From positions 1-20,597 of IMG/VR virus record IMGVR_UViG_3300027973_000260: a stretch of DNA of 20,597 bases, one strand, 5' to 3'. Positions within the stretch are counted from its first letter, which is position 1; every line of letters starts with the position of its first letter. Below are positions 12,652 to 20,597 of this stretch, one piece after another. The translations under genes were made by a program, and so were the position numbers. The notes under the pieces were generated by a model. That model saw only the letters and a program-made list of their open reading frames with translations. It was not told where the DNA came from and did no database searches. The stretch comes from a virus.

Positions 12652-15149
12652 TTGATCAATCACTACTTCAAAGTAATTTTATAGGAAGAGATGGATTTCG
12701 TTGGTGGATTGGGCAAATTCCACCAATTGAGTCTCAAGGAAAGCAGACTAATGGTGGTGGATGGGGAAATCGTTGTAAAGTTCGTATTATGGGTTATCAC
12801 CCATATAATAATGTAGAACTTAAGAATGAAGATTTGCCCTGGGCGCAAGTTCTTCTTCCAACAACTTCTGGATCTGGCGCAGCAAATTACTCAACAAATC
12901 CCAAACTTCGACCTGGTGATGTTGTTTTTGGATTTTTCTTGGACGGAGATAATGGACAAAATCCTGTAATTATGGGACTTTTTGGTAGAACAAGTCAAGT
13001 TCCATCCAATGACTATGTTTCTCCATTCGTTCCATTTACTGGGTATACTGATAATGTTGCAGATCCAAATGGTAAAGTATATAATAGTCAAACAAGTGAA
13101 TCAAATTCAACATCTCAGAAATCTCCAAGAGATGTTCCGCCAAAGGTTATTAATAAATTAAATTCAAATAAAGAAACTAAAGATGAAATTGCATATTACA
13201 GTGGTGTAGGTAAAAAAATTGTATTCGCAAATACTTGTGATGATACTGCAGTAAAGGGAATAATAACTGAAGTAACTAATTTGTTGGATAAGGTATCTGA
13301 TGGAGTTTCAAAAGTTTCAAATATTGCCGGAGAAATTAGTCGTTCGGTTGAAAAAATAGTTTCGATTGCAAATAACATAGTTGGACAAATGTTCAACTCT
13401 CTTTTCAATAAACTTATTCCACTTCTTAAAAAAGGTCTTCAATTATTATTTAAAACAGTTTTTGCAAAAGTATTGGCAGCAACACTAAATCCTGGAATTG
13501 CACATTTAGCAGGAGTAGCAGCACAAACTGCTATGATTAATCCAGTTAAAAAGTTGGAAGAAGCAATTCCATGTGTTGCTGGAAAAATTGTAAGTGGACT
13601 TGGCAGTATTGTAAAAAATCTTTTAAAATCTGTCTTAGATAATGTTGACAACTTTGTTACATGTGCTGGAAATCAATTTTCTGGTGCATTTATGAATGGA
13701 ATTATTAATAAGATTGTTCAAGGTCTTGCAGGACCTTTAAATGGGGTGCAAAAACTCCTATCTTTAATTGGGGGGTTTAATGTTGCTAATTTTCTTCGTA
13801 GTGGCATTGATTCAATTAAATCTATTGGTGGATTGTTTGATTGCAACCAATCAAAGGGAAAATGTTCTGGACTTGTTAAAGAATGGACTATTGGAAGTGG
13901 TGCAAAATCAAGCGAAAATGAAGAGAGCACCTTTAAAAGTATATTGGATAATATGAATGTTGCTGCAGCTGTTGGACTATCACCATATGTGAAAGATGTT
14001 CAAGAAAATGATTCTATTGTAAAAGATAATTACGTAGGATTAAGAAAAGTAACTAGTATAGTTACTAAAACCGATAATACTCTTTTATTTGATAATTTGA
14101 ATGGTTTTGAAGTTGATGGATTACTTACAAGTAATTCTGAAATTATGAAAATTACTTCAATAAATCCAAAAATCAATCAAATTTCTGTTGAAAGGGCATA
14201 TTCTGGAATTTCTACAAATTATGATGTTGGATCAAGTTTTTCATTAATTTCTCCAATTACAGATACTACTTTATCGGAAGCATCTCCAACTTTCACATTT
14301 AATCAAGAATATGGTCAATGGGATATTTTTGGAGCAGGAACAAAAACCCCTGCAACTAATAGTCCTTTAGGGGGATGTTATACTGGGAAACCAACATCGT
14401 GTGGGCCTCCCAAAGTTCGTATTTTTGGTGGTGGTGGATCTGGGGGAACAGCAACAGCAATTTTGGGAAATTTTGCTAACAATGTATTAAACAATAATAA
14501 TATTACCGAACAAAGAACCGCAAGTATAATTGGAGTTAGATTAGATAATGCTGGATCGGGATATCGTTATCCACCATTTGTAGAATTTGTCGATAATTGT
14601 AATCAAGGATATGGGGCTGTTGCTAGATCAATAATTAATGATGCTGGTGAAATAGTTGAGATTTATATGGTATCAGAAGGTGAAAATTATCCTTTAGGAG
14701 ATGTTAATTTCCAATCATCAGTATCTACTGCTGAAACAAATCCACAATACAAACCATATGGTGTTGTTAGAGTTGCAGTTATTAATGGTGGAATAGGATA
14801 CAATGCTGGAGATGTCGGAACTGATAATTATAATAATACCTACAATCTAATTGTTGATGATGTTGGAACTGTTACGTCAGTTTCCATAACCTTACAAGAC
14901 ACCCTGACCCCAGAAATCATATCAAATATCATTCAAGAAAATCCTGGACTAACAGTTTCTAGTACCAATACCAATACTAATAAAAAACTTACTCAGAGAC
15001 GACCAATAAATAGTATGACAATATCAGATTTACCAGTTATTAAAATTAAATCGAAAACTGGTGTTGGAGCAATATTAAAACCAATTGTTGGAGAACTTTC
15101 AACAACTCCTCAGGGAGAATTAAAAATAGTAGTTGACTGTATAACATAA
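12648..15149 (+). CDS. 5: Baseplate hub OB-fold protein, gp5-like without lysozyme
   Basis: 833 aa. Residues 1-130 match the T4 gp5 OB-fold domain: GFRWWIGQIPP, GNRCKVRIMGYHP, DLPWAQVLLPTTS, LRPGDVVFGFFLDGDN and GQNPVIMGLFG align to FVGVVEDR..RVRVVGLHP..LPWMSVIQPITS..VYGHFLD..GIVLGTYGG. The T4 lysozyme domain is missing. Instead, residues about 150-430 are amphipathic helical (alternating GKIVSGLGSIV, GLAGPLNGVQKLLSLIGG) with several Cys; residues 460-530 hold KITSINPKINQISVERAYSG, a motif seen in phage structural proteins; and the C-terminal 250 residues contain Gly/Asn-rich repeats with RLDNAGSGYRYPPFVEF and VINGGIGYNAGDV, a repeat type often seen in marine T4-like structural proteins. It overlaps gp27 by 4 nt and is followed after 1 nt by the beta-helix spike gene. 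Confidence 0.85.
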   Translation: MIDQSLLQSNFIGRDGFRWWIGQIPPIESQGKQTNGGGWGNRCKVRIMGYHPYNNVELKNEDLPWAQVLLPTTSGSGAANYSTNPKLRPGDVVFGFFLDGDNGQNPVIMGLFGRTSQVPSNDYVSPFVPFTGYTDNVADPNGKVYNSQTSESNSTSQKSPRDVPPKVINKLNSNKETKDEIAYYSGVGKKIVFANTCDDTAVKGIITEVTNLLDKVSDGVSKVSNIAGEISRSVEKIVSIANNIVGQMFNSLFNKLIPLLKKGLQLLFKTVFAKVLAATLNPGIAHLAGVAAQTAMINPVKKLEEAIPCVAGKIVSGLGSIVKNLLKSVLDNVDNFVTCAGNQFSGAFMNGIINKIVQGLAGPLNGVQKLLSLIGGFNVANFLRSGIDSIKSIGGLFDCNQSKGKCSGLVKEWTIGSGAKSSENEESTFKSILDNMNVAAAVGLSPYVKDVQENDSIVKDNYVGLRKVTSIVTKTDNTLLFDNLNGFEVDGLLTSNSEIMKITSINPKINQISVERAYSGISTNYDVGSSFSLISPITDTTLSEASPTFTFNQEYGQWDIFGAGTKTPATNSPLGGCYTGKPTSCGPPKVRIFGGGGSGGTATAILGNFANNVLNNNNITEQRTASIIGVRLDNAGSGYRYPPFVEFVDNCNQGYGAVARSIINDAGEIVEIYMVSEGENYPLGDVNFQSSVSTAETNPQYKPYGVVRVAVINGGIGYNAGDVGTDNYNNTYNLIVDDVGTVTSVSITLQDTLTPEIISNIIQENPGLTVSSTNTNTNKKLTQRRPINSMTISDLPVIKIKSKTGVGAILKPIVGELSTTPQGELKIVVDCIT

Positions 15150-15150
15150 A

Positions 15151-15705
15151 ATGGCAGAAAGACCGAATCAAAATTGGGAAGCAAGAGATATTTGGAGTTT
15201 AGGTCCAAAGTTTAGAATTGACGTTACTAATCCCCAAATGGGATCCAACGGAACAAATGTTTATGCTCTTTATGGAGTAACTGACAACAATGATGTCAAT
15301 CTTGTCGGTTTAACTGAATCTGGATCATATAGAATTTATAATGATAGGCATATTGAAATTATTGCAGGAAATAAGGAAAGTAGTGACGGGGTAGACATTG
15401 TAATTGCGGGAATGAGTGGAGATGTTACTATTACAGCAATGAGAAATGGTTCAGTTAGAATTAAGGGGAAAAATATAATGATAGATGCAGATGAAGACGT
15501 AGATATTAAAGCGGGAAGAAATATTACATTAAATTCTGGATCTGGTAGAATTTTAATGAAGGGTAATAAAGCTGATATTGATGCTTTAACTGGAAATGCG
15601 ATTAAACAATCTTTTGGTAGTCAAATATTTTCTGGAAGTTTTGTTGGTGGAGATATTGTTGGTAAAGCGTTTGATATAGCAAAAACTACAGTGATAGGTT
15701 CATAA
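15151..15705 (+). CDS. Spike beta-helix protein, gp5 C-terminal-like
   Basis: 184 aa. After an N-terminal 70 residues (YALYGVTDNNDVNLVGLTES), the region from about residue 60 to 150 consists of short alternating strands: YRIYNDRHIEIIAGN, DIVIAGMSGDVTITAMRNGS, VRIKGKNIMIDADEDVDIKA, NITLNSGSGRILMKGNKADI. This is the pattern of the triple-stranded beta-helix of T4 gp5C, VgrG and gp138-type spikes. It follows the gp5-like OB-fold gene by one base. Together the two genes reproduce two of the three parts of T4 gp5. No metal-binding HxH tip motif is visible at the C terminus. The short gap and identical TAAAATGGCAG junctions before this gene and the next suggest one operon. Confidence 0.77.
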   Translation: MAERPNQNWEARDIWSLGPKFRIDVTNPQMGSNGTNVYALYGVTDNNDVNLVGLTESGSYRIYNDRHIEIIAGNKESSDGVDIVIAGMSGDVTITAMRNGSVRIKGKNIMIDADEDVDIKAGRNITLNSGSGRILMKGNKADIDALTGNAIKQSFGSQIFSGSFVGGDIVGKAFDIAKTTVIGS

Positions 15706-15706
15706 A

Positions 15707-18700
15707 ATGGCAGATATTACCGTATTTGGAAATGAATCTTATTTTAATGAAAAGGTAACTTTTTTTAAAAATATTATTGCACCAAATCTTCAAGATGGTA
15801 AATATCAATTAGCTTCAGAATGGGAATCTGAAAATGAAATTTTATCAGCTGGTACTTTAGGTATTGAATCTGATACTAATCGCTTTAAGTTTGGTGATGG
15901 AGTTACTCCTTGGAATAATCTAGGATACGCATCCGTCGAAGCTATTCAGGGTACAAGTGGGCAATTTTCTGGACAAGGTACTCAAGGTCTTCAAGGTCGC
16001 CAAGGTCTACAGGGACTTCAAGGTACTCCGGGCAATCAAGGATTCCAGGGTACTCAAGGTACTCAAGGATTTCAAGGTACTCAAGGTACTCAAGGTACTC
16101 AAGGAAACCAAGGCAATCAGGGTACTCAGGGTACTCAAGGTGATCAAGGTGTCCAAGGTACTCAAGGTCGTCAAGGTGCTCAAGGATTTACTGGTGGTTT
16201 TGGTTCTCAAGGTAATCAAGGCACTCAAGGTGACCAAGGTACTCAAGGTCGTCAAGGTGCTCAGGGCACTCAAGGTGTTCAAGGTGTTCAAGGACCATTA
16301 AGTGATTTCCAAGGTACTCAAGGTAATCAAGGTCTTCAAGGTCTTCAAGGTCTTCAAGGTCGTCAAGGCACTCAAGGACTTCAAGGACTTCAAGGACCAT
16401 TAAGTGATTTCCAAGGTACTCAAGGAAACCAAAGTACTCAAGGACTTCAAGGAAATCAAGGTGTTCAGGGATTTTTGAGTAATTTTCAGGGTACTCAGGG
16501 TGCTCAAGGTACTCAAGGTCGCCAAGGATTTCAAGGTACTCAAGGTCGCCAAGGACTTCAGGGACCATTAAGTAATTTCCAAGGTACTCAAGGTCGCCAA
16601 GGTACTCAAGGTGATCAAGGTGTCCAAGGTAATCAGGGAAACCAAGGTAATCAGGGTCGCCAGGGTACTCAAGCTGCTCAAGGGCGCGTGGGCGCCCAAG
16701 GTACTCAAGGACTTTCCAATCAAGGTATTCAAGGAAATCAAGGTCTTCAAGGTCAACAAAGTGCTCAAGGTACTCAAGGTCGCCAGGGTAATCAAGGAAA
16801 CCAAGGTACTCAAGGTGACCAGGGCACCCAAGGTAATCAAGGAAACCAAGGTACTCAAGGTGACCAGGGTACTCAAGGTACTCAGGGACGCCAGGGGCGC
16901 CAAGGTACTCAAGGAAATCAAGGAAACCAAGGTACTCAAGGTGACCAGGGTACTCAAGGTAATCAAGGAAACCAAGGTCTTCAAGGAAATCAAGGAAATC
17001 AAGGAAATCAAGGTCTTCAAGGAAATCAAGGAAATCAAGGTACTCAAGGAAACCAAGGTCGCCAGGGTCTACAAGGAAATCAAGGTCGCCAGGGTCTACA
17101 AGGAAATCAAGGATTCCAAGGTACTCAAGGAAATCAAGGTACTCAAGGTGATCAAGGTACTCAAGGTACTCAAGGATTAGGTAATCAAGGACTTCAGGGT
17201 GCAGCATCTTTTCAAGGGTCCCAGGGTACTCAAGGTGCTCAAGGAAACCAAGGTGCTCAAGGAAACCAAGGTACATTAAGTAATTTCCAAGGTACTCAAG
17301 GTACTCAAGGTCAACAAAGTGCTCAAGGTATTCAAGGTCCCCAAGGTCGTCAAGGTGTTCAAGGATTTTTAAGTAATTTCCAAGGAACTCAAGGTGCCCA
17401 AGGTACTCAAGGTACTCAGGGTGCTCAAGGGCGCCAGGGTACTCAAGGAAATCAAGGTACATTAAGTAATTTCCAAGGAACTCAAGGACTTCAAGGACCA
17501 TTAAGTGATTTCCAAGGTACTCAGGGACTTCAAGGTAATCAAGGCCTTGGTGCTCAAGGTACTCAAGGAAATCAGGGTCGTCAAGGAACTCAAGGTAATC
17601 AAGGTACGCAAGGTAATCAAGGTACGCAAGGTAATCAAGGTCGCCAAGGACTTCAAGGACCATTAAGTAATTTCCAAGGTACTCAAGGTGCTCAAGGTAC
17701 TCAAGGATTCCAAGGTACTCAAGGTGACCAGGGTACTCAAGGAAACCAAGGTGTTCAAGGATTTTTAAGTAATTTCCAAGGTACTCAAGGTAATCAAGGT
17801 ACTCAAGGTAATCAAGGTACACAAGGTACACAAGGTAATCAGGGATTTCAAGGCACTCAAGGACAACAAAGTGCTCAAGGCACTCAAGGCACTCAAGGAA
17901 ACCAAGGTGTTCAAGGATTTTTAAGTAATTTCCAAGGAACTCAAGGTAATCAAGGTACACAAGGTACACAAGGTAATCAAGGACTTCAGGGTGCAGCATC
18001 TTTTCAAGGGACTCAGGGTACTCAAGGTACTCAGGGTAATCAAGGTGTTCAAGGTACTCAGGGTAATCAAGGTGTTCAAGGTACTCAAGGTCGCCAAGGT
18101 CTTCAGGCTAATCAAGGACTTCAGGGTGCAGCATCTTTTCAAGGTCCTCAAGGTACTCAAGGTACTCAAGGTACTCAAGGACGCCAAGGTACTCAAGGAA
18201 ACCAAGGTCTTCAAGGAATTCCTGGTTCTGGAGTCATAGTATTAGAAGACAATAATACTACCAATGAAGTTGATTATCTAACATTCGTAAAACAAACAAG
18301 TGGAACAACAAATAATGAATATGTTTCTTCTAAAAAATTAGTTTATAATCCATCATCCGGTAGTGTTGGTATTGGAACAAGTATTGTAACAAATACTTTA
18401 ACAGTTGTAGGAACAACAACTTCCACGGAATATTTTGGTAGTGGTGTAAATCTAGTTGGAATTGTAACGCAATTAGTACCTGGTATTGGTATTGATATTA
18501 CCTCAACACAAAATCCAGGAAAAGGTAGGGTAACTGTTGATGCATATCGTCCAATTGGAAAAACAATTTATGTTTCTCAAACTGGTAATGATGATAATAC
18601 TGGATTAGCAGAAAATTATCCAAAAAGAACTATCAAATCAGCTGCCTCTGTTGCTTTGTTTGGAGACACAATTAAAGTATTTCCGGGAGTATATGTTGAA

Positions 18701-20597
18701 AATAATCCAATTGTTCTGGCAAAAACAGTATCAGTACAGGGAACAGAACTTCGTAACTGTGTAGTAACACCACAATATCCAGATCAGGATCTATTCTATG
18801 TAAACAATGGATGCCACATTACTAATATAAGTTTCATTGGACCAAATATGACCAGTGGATCTGCTGTCGTTTCTTTACAACCACTATCTGGTGTGGCGAC
18901 AGATAGATTCTTTGATGCAGCAAGAATGATTCGTTTGAATTTAGATTATATTGCAAAAGAATCTGTTGGATTCTTAACAAGTGGATTTAGTGGATTTGCA
19001 GGCAGTCACAGAGAGCAAGATGCTGCAAGACTAATTGATAAGAACTTAAATTATATTTCTGCAGAAGCAGTTGGATTCTTAACATCACCTGTTGGATATG
19101 GATTTACATTATCAAGCGGAGATTATACAAACTGTAGGGAAGATGTTGTCAGCATTATGAATGCTGTTTCTTATGATCTTAAGGCAAACAGTAATCGCAA
19201 ATCAATTGGTGCGGGATATTCATATTTCAATAGTTCTGGTGGTCTAATTCATATTACTGGTATTGCAACTCAAAGAGCAACAATTGCTGCACTAAATTAT
19301 GCTGCAGGAATTGCAACTCATGTGATTAATAATTATACTCCTCCAATTTCATATCAATCTGGAATTGGTAGTGTTTCCCAAATCAAAGATGCATCGGTAA
19401 TTATTGTAAATGGTGGATGTGTTGGTGTCGGAACAACTATTCGCCAACTTGTCGGTATTGTGACCAATATGATTGGGGCAGCAAGTACATTAACTGCACC
19501 ATCAGTTCGTTATGGTGTTGTACTTGAAAGTGGAGATTGTTCAGATGATGTTAGATCGGTATGGAAGTGTATAATTCATGATATTACAAGAGGTGGAAAC
19601 TCTAGATCGGTTGCGGCAGGTAAAGCTTATTATGATTCTAATTGGAATCTAATTCCACAAATTCTTCATAATCCTGGAGAAGTTCAACAAACAATCTCAA
19701 CATTTAATTATTCATTCAATATTGCCCGAGCCGTAATTAATAACTGCTCCTGGGGAGGTTATCCTGTTGGATTGGGAACCACTGTGGTAAATGCTGTGTA
19801 TGATGCAAATACAGGTATTACAACTATAACCGCAATAAACCACGGATTGACTAAAAATGATCCAGTAAAGATTGCTGGTCTTGGATTCACTTGCCCTTCT
19901 GGACCTGGAACATTATTATATCCAAGTGGAAATCTTGGGTATATTTTCCCAGTTAAATCTATAGTTGGAGTGAACACATTTGAAGTTGTAGTTGGACAAT
20001 CAACCTTACCACATACTTATGTTTCGGGTGGAACAATTCAAAAATACACAAACTTCCAAAATCAATACACACAAATCAAAGATCTTGCAATGCAAGTTGA
20101 TCCTAAAACCGGATTTAATGATGTTATTGCTTCGTGTGCCGATGTTGCATCAGCATTAAAATCTTGTGTTGGCATTGTAACTTCAATTGTAGGATTTGGA
20201 TCTACAGCATTTGCATATGTTGGATTTAATACCACATATCCCGGAAATAGGGGATCTGGATTTGATTCGATTAGAAAAATTCAAAATGCAATTTATGATG
20301 AAAAGAGTGGTAAAACAACAATTACATCACAAGGATTCTCTTTGAAAAAGGGTGATATTATCGAAGTCCGTGATTTACTTTTCTCTTGTTCATCTGGTGG
20401 ACCAACATCGACTCAATTATTCCCATCTGGAAGATATGGATATGAGTTTTATATTGAAAAAGTCTATCCAAATGGGACATTTGACATCTATACTGGAATT
20501 AGTACTATTCCACATACATATGTTTCTGGAGGATATATTATAAATCGTTCAGTAGGTGTTACCACTGCATCATATAATAATTTAACTGGAATTACCA
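15707..20597 (+). CDS. Giant collagen-like tail fibre, 3' end outside window
   Basis: Open from the ATG at 15707 to the last base with no stop, so at least 1630 codons; partial at its 3' end. Order of parts: residues 1-80 with GTLGIESDTNRFKFGDGVTPWNN, which is the Mtd_N-type (tropism determinant) motif; residues about 82-842 collagen-like Gly-X-Gln triplets; residues 850-940 a fibre module with YNPSSGSVGIGT; residues 951-1045 a pectin-lyase-like right-handed beta-helix start (TIYVSQTGNDDNTGL, DTIKVFPGVYVENNPI); residues 1067-1135 two 35-residue repeats with RLNLDYIAKESVGFLTS; residues 1370-1443 and 1537-1612 two copies of a beta domain ending PHTYVSGG. It is likely an adsorption fibre or whisker; which end binds host is unknown. 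It starts one base after the spike gene stop. Confidence 0.9.
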   Translation, partial: MADITVFGNESYFNEKVTFFKNIIAPNLQDGKYQLASEWESENEILSAGTLGIESDTNRFKFGDGVTPWNNLGYASVEAIQGTSGQFSGQGTQGLQGRQGLQGLQGTPGNQGFQGTQGTQGFQGTQGTQGTQGNQGNQGTQGTQGDQGVQGTQGRQGAQGFTGGFGSQGNQGTQGDQGTQGRQGAQGTQGVQGVQGPLSDFQGTQGNQGLQGLQGLQGRQGTQGLQGLQGPLSDFQGTQGNQSTQGLQGNQGVQGFLSNFQGTQGAQGTQGRQGFQGTQGRQGLQGPLSNFQGTQGRQGTQGDQGVQGNQGNQGNQGRQGTQAAQGRVGAQGTQGLSNQGIQGNQGLQGQQSAQGTQGRQGNQGNQGTQGDQGTQGNQGNQGTQGDQGTQGTQGRQGRQGTQGNQGNQGTQGDQGTQGNQGNQGLQGNQGNQGNQGLQGNQGNQGTQGNQGRQGLQGNQGRQGLQGNQGFQGTQGNQGTQGDQGTQGTQGLGNQGLQGAASFQGSQGTQGAQGNQGAQGNQGTLSNFQGTQGTQGQQSAQGIQGPQGRQGVQGFLSNFQGTQGAQGTQGTQGAQGRQGTQGNQGTLSNFQGTQGLQGPLSDFQGTQGLQGNQGLGAQGTQGNQGRQGTQGNQGTQGNQGTQGNQGRQGLQGPLSNFQGTQGAQGTQGFQGTQGDQGTQGNQGVQGFLSNFQGTQGNQGTQGNQGTQGTQGNQGFQGTQGQQSAQGTQGTQGNQGVQGFLSNFQGTQGNQGTQGTQGNQGLQGAASFQGTQGTQGTQGNQGVQGTQGNQGVQGTQGRQGLQANQGLQGAASFQGPQGTQGTQGTQGRQGTQGNQGLQGIPGSGVIVLEDNNTTNEVDYLTFVKQTSGTTNNEYVSSKKLVYNPSSGSVGIGTSIVTNTLTVVGTTTSTEYFGSGVNLVGIVTQLVPGIGIDITSTQNPGKGRVTVDAYRPIGKTIYVSQTGNDDNTGLAENYPKRTIKSAASVALFGDTIKVFPGVYVENNPIVLAKTVSVQGTELRNCVVTPQYPDQDLFYVNNGCHITNISFIGPNMTSGSAVVSLQPLSGVATDRFFDAARMIRLNLDYIAKESVGFLTSGFSGFAGSHREQDAARLIDKNLNYISAEAVGFLTSPVGYGFTLSSGDYTNCREDVVSIMNAVSYDLKANSNRKSIGAGYSYFNSSGGLIHITGIATQRATIAALNYAAGIATHVINNYTPPISYQSGIGSVSQIKDASVIIVNGGCVGVGTTIRQLVGIVTNMIGAASTLTAPSVRYGVVLESGDCSDDVRSVWKCIIHDITRGGNSRSVAAGKAYYDSNWNLIPQILHNPGEVQQTISTFNYSFNIARAVINNCSWGGYPVGLGTTVVNAVYDANTGITTITAINHGLTKNDPVKIAGLGFTCPSGPGTLLYPSGNLGYIFPVKSIVGVNTFEVVVGQSTLPHTYVSGGTIQKYTNFQNQYTQIKDLAMQVDPKTGFNDVIASCADVASALKSCVGIVTSIVGFGSTAFAYVGFNTTYPGNRGSGFDSIRKIQNAIYDEKSGKTTITSQGFSLKKGDIIEVRDLLFSCSSGGPTSTQLFPSGRYGYEFYIEKVYPNGTFDIYTGISTIPHTYVSGGYIINRSVGVTTASYNNLTGIT
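15949..18226 (+). repeat. Collagen-like Gly-X-Gln repeat region
   Basis: About 250 triplets dominated by GGT/GGA-NNN-CAA/CAG, so the Y position is almost always Gln, while Pro is nearly absent. X is mainly Thr, Asn, Leu, Arg, Asp, Val, Ala or Phe. The reading frame is kept throughout. Regular interruptions are present: eleven G-[P/F/T]-L-S-[D/N]-F-Q-G motifs (first near 16292, last near 17918), which shift the triplet register by one residue, GAASFQG (three copies), and Gly-to-Ser or Gly-to-Ala single changes (NQSTQ, QQSAQ, LQANQ). High base-level similarity makes it prone to unequal recombination. Confidence 0.95.
17180..18144 (+). repeat. Three dispersed 38-bp copies within collagen region
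   Basis: The same 38-base block encoding NQGLQGAASFQG-type sequence occurs at 17180-17217, 17972-18009 and 18107-18144, the last with GCT instead of GGT at its first codon. Such near-identical blocks show recent internal duplication of the repeat. Confidence 0.85.
18914..19113 (+). repeat. Two 35-residue repeats in fibre
   Basis: Two diverged copies start at 18914 and 19019, exactly 105 bp apart. Both encode DAAR-[ML]-I-x(2)-NL-[DN]-YI-[AS]-x-E-[SA]-VGFLTS. The type is familiar from structural proteins of marine T4-like phages. Confidence 0.8.
19816..20541 (+). repeat. Two copies of a beta-domain ending PHTYVSGG
   Basis: Copy 1 (19816-20036) and copy 2 (20317-20541) share the plan TITxxxxxLxKxDxxxI, then a Cys-containing F.C, then FPSG/YPSG, GY.F, TF.., ST.PHTYVSGG. 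About 75 residues each, with a helical-looking spacer of roughly 90 residues between. The reading frame continues past copy 2, so more copies may follow outside the window. Confidence 0.75.

Noticed and set aside
16611-17180. Lys/Val-rich plus-strand open frames (also 15957-16301, 17991-18239)
   Set aside because: Shifted readings of the same CAA-GGT repeat, with no own start signals.
16188-17999. 603-codon open frame on the minus strand (Leu/Tyr/Glu-rich)
   Set aside because: It is the mirror of the collagen-like repeat; composition is purely repeat-driven and it lies inside a well-supported plus-strand gene.
15949-18226. CRISPR-like or satellite array
   Set aside because: Repeats keep codon phase, units are 9 bp multiples with no unique spacers; it is a protein-coding collagen-like region.

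Overview
The window is a block of a T4-like (Straboviridae/Kyanoviridae-type) tailed phage genome. It is AT-rich, tightly packed, and its gene content and order match marine T4-like myoviruses, most probably a cyanophage. Evidence: the T4-type replication/late-transcription cluster 33-59-32, a DUF1825-like protein (a family I know from cyanobacteria) between 59 and 32, and a near-complete set of T4-type baseplate hub and tail-tube-initiation genes. The host (Synechococcus/Prochlorococcus versus another marine bacterium) cannot be fixed from this window. I see no tRNA, insertion sequence, CRISPR array or attachment site.

Layout. (1) 1-2243, plus strand: late-transcription co-activator gp33, helicase loader gp59, a DUF1825-like protein, then ssDNA-binding protein gp32 with its own consensus sigma70-type promoter (1254-1282). 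(2) 2232-3283, plus strand: a terminator with a promoter laid over its left edge, followed by a two-gene cassette of an HNH-like nuclease and a Mom-like DNA-modification protein. (3) 3275-5844, minus strand: baseplate/head completion genes gp4, an unidentified SAP-like protein, gp48 and gp53. (4) 5844-5880: a short divergent intergenic region with mirror-image T4-type late promoters. (5) 5880-15705, plus strand: gp54, gp26, gp51, two large helical/low-complexity proteins (the first a tape-measure candidate, the second carrying a lysozyme-like domain), gp27-like hub, gp5-like OB-fold hub and a separate gp5C-like beta-helix spike. (6) 15707 to the window end: one giant open reading frame, at least 1630 codons, an Mtd_N-like head followed by about 760 residues of collagen-like Gly-X-Gln repeat and then beta-helix and beta-domain repeats. 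It is a probable tail fibre or whisker and runs off the window.

The most interesting observation is at the gp26/gp51 junction. A canonical -1 slippery heptamer (7434-7440) sits in the gp26 frame five bases before a 12-bp stem-loop (7446-7476). A -1 slip there fuses gp26 to the 59-residue gp51 frame, giving a 300-residue product, immediately upstream of the tape-measure candidate. This has the architecture of the lambda G/G-T tail-assembly chaperone frameshift. It suggests gp26/gp51 are the T4-type version of that chaperone pair, with the gp51 start codon buried in the stimulatory hairpin.

Other items of note are the promoter-terminator overlap behind gp32, the Mom/HNH cassette, the division of T4 gp5 functions (OB fold, lysozyme, beta-helix) over three genes, and the exceptional Gly-X-Gln collagen-like region.
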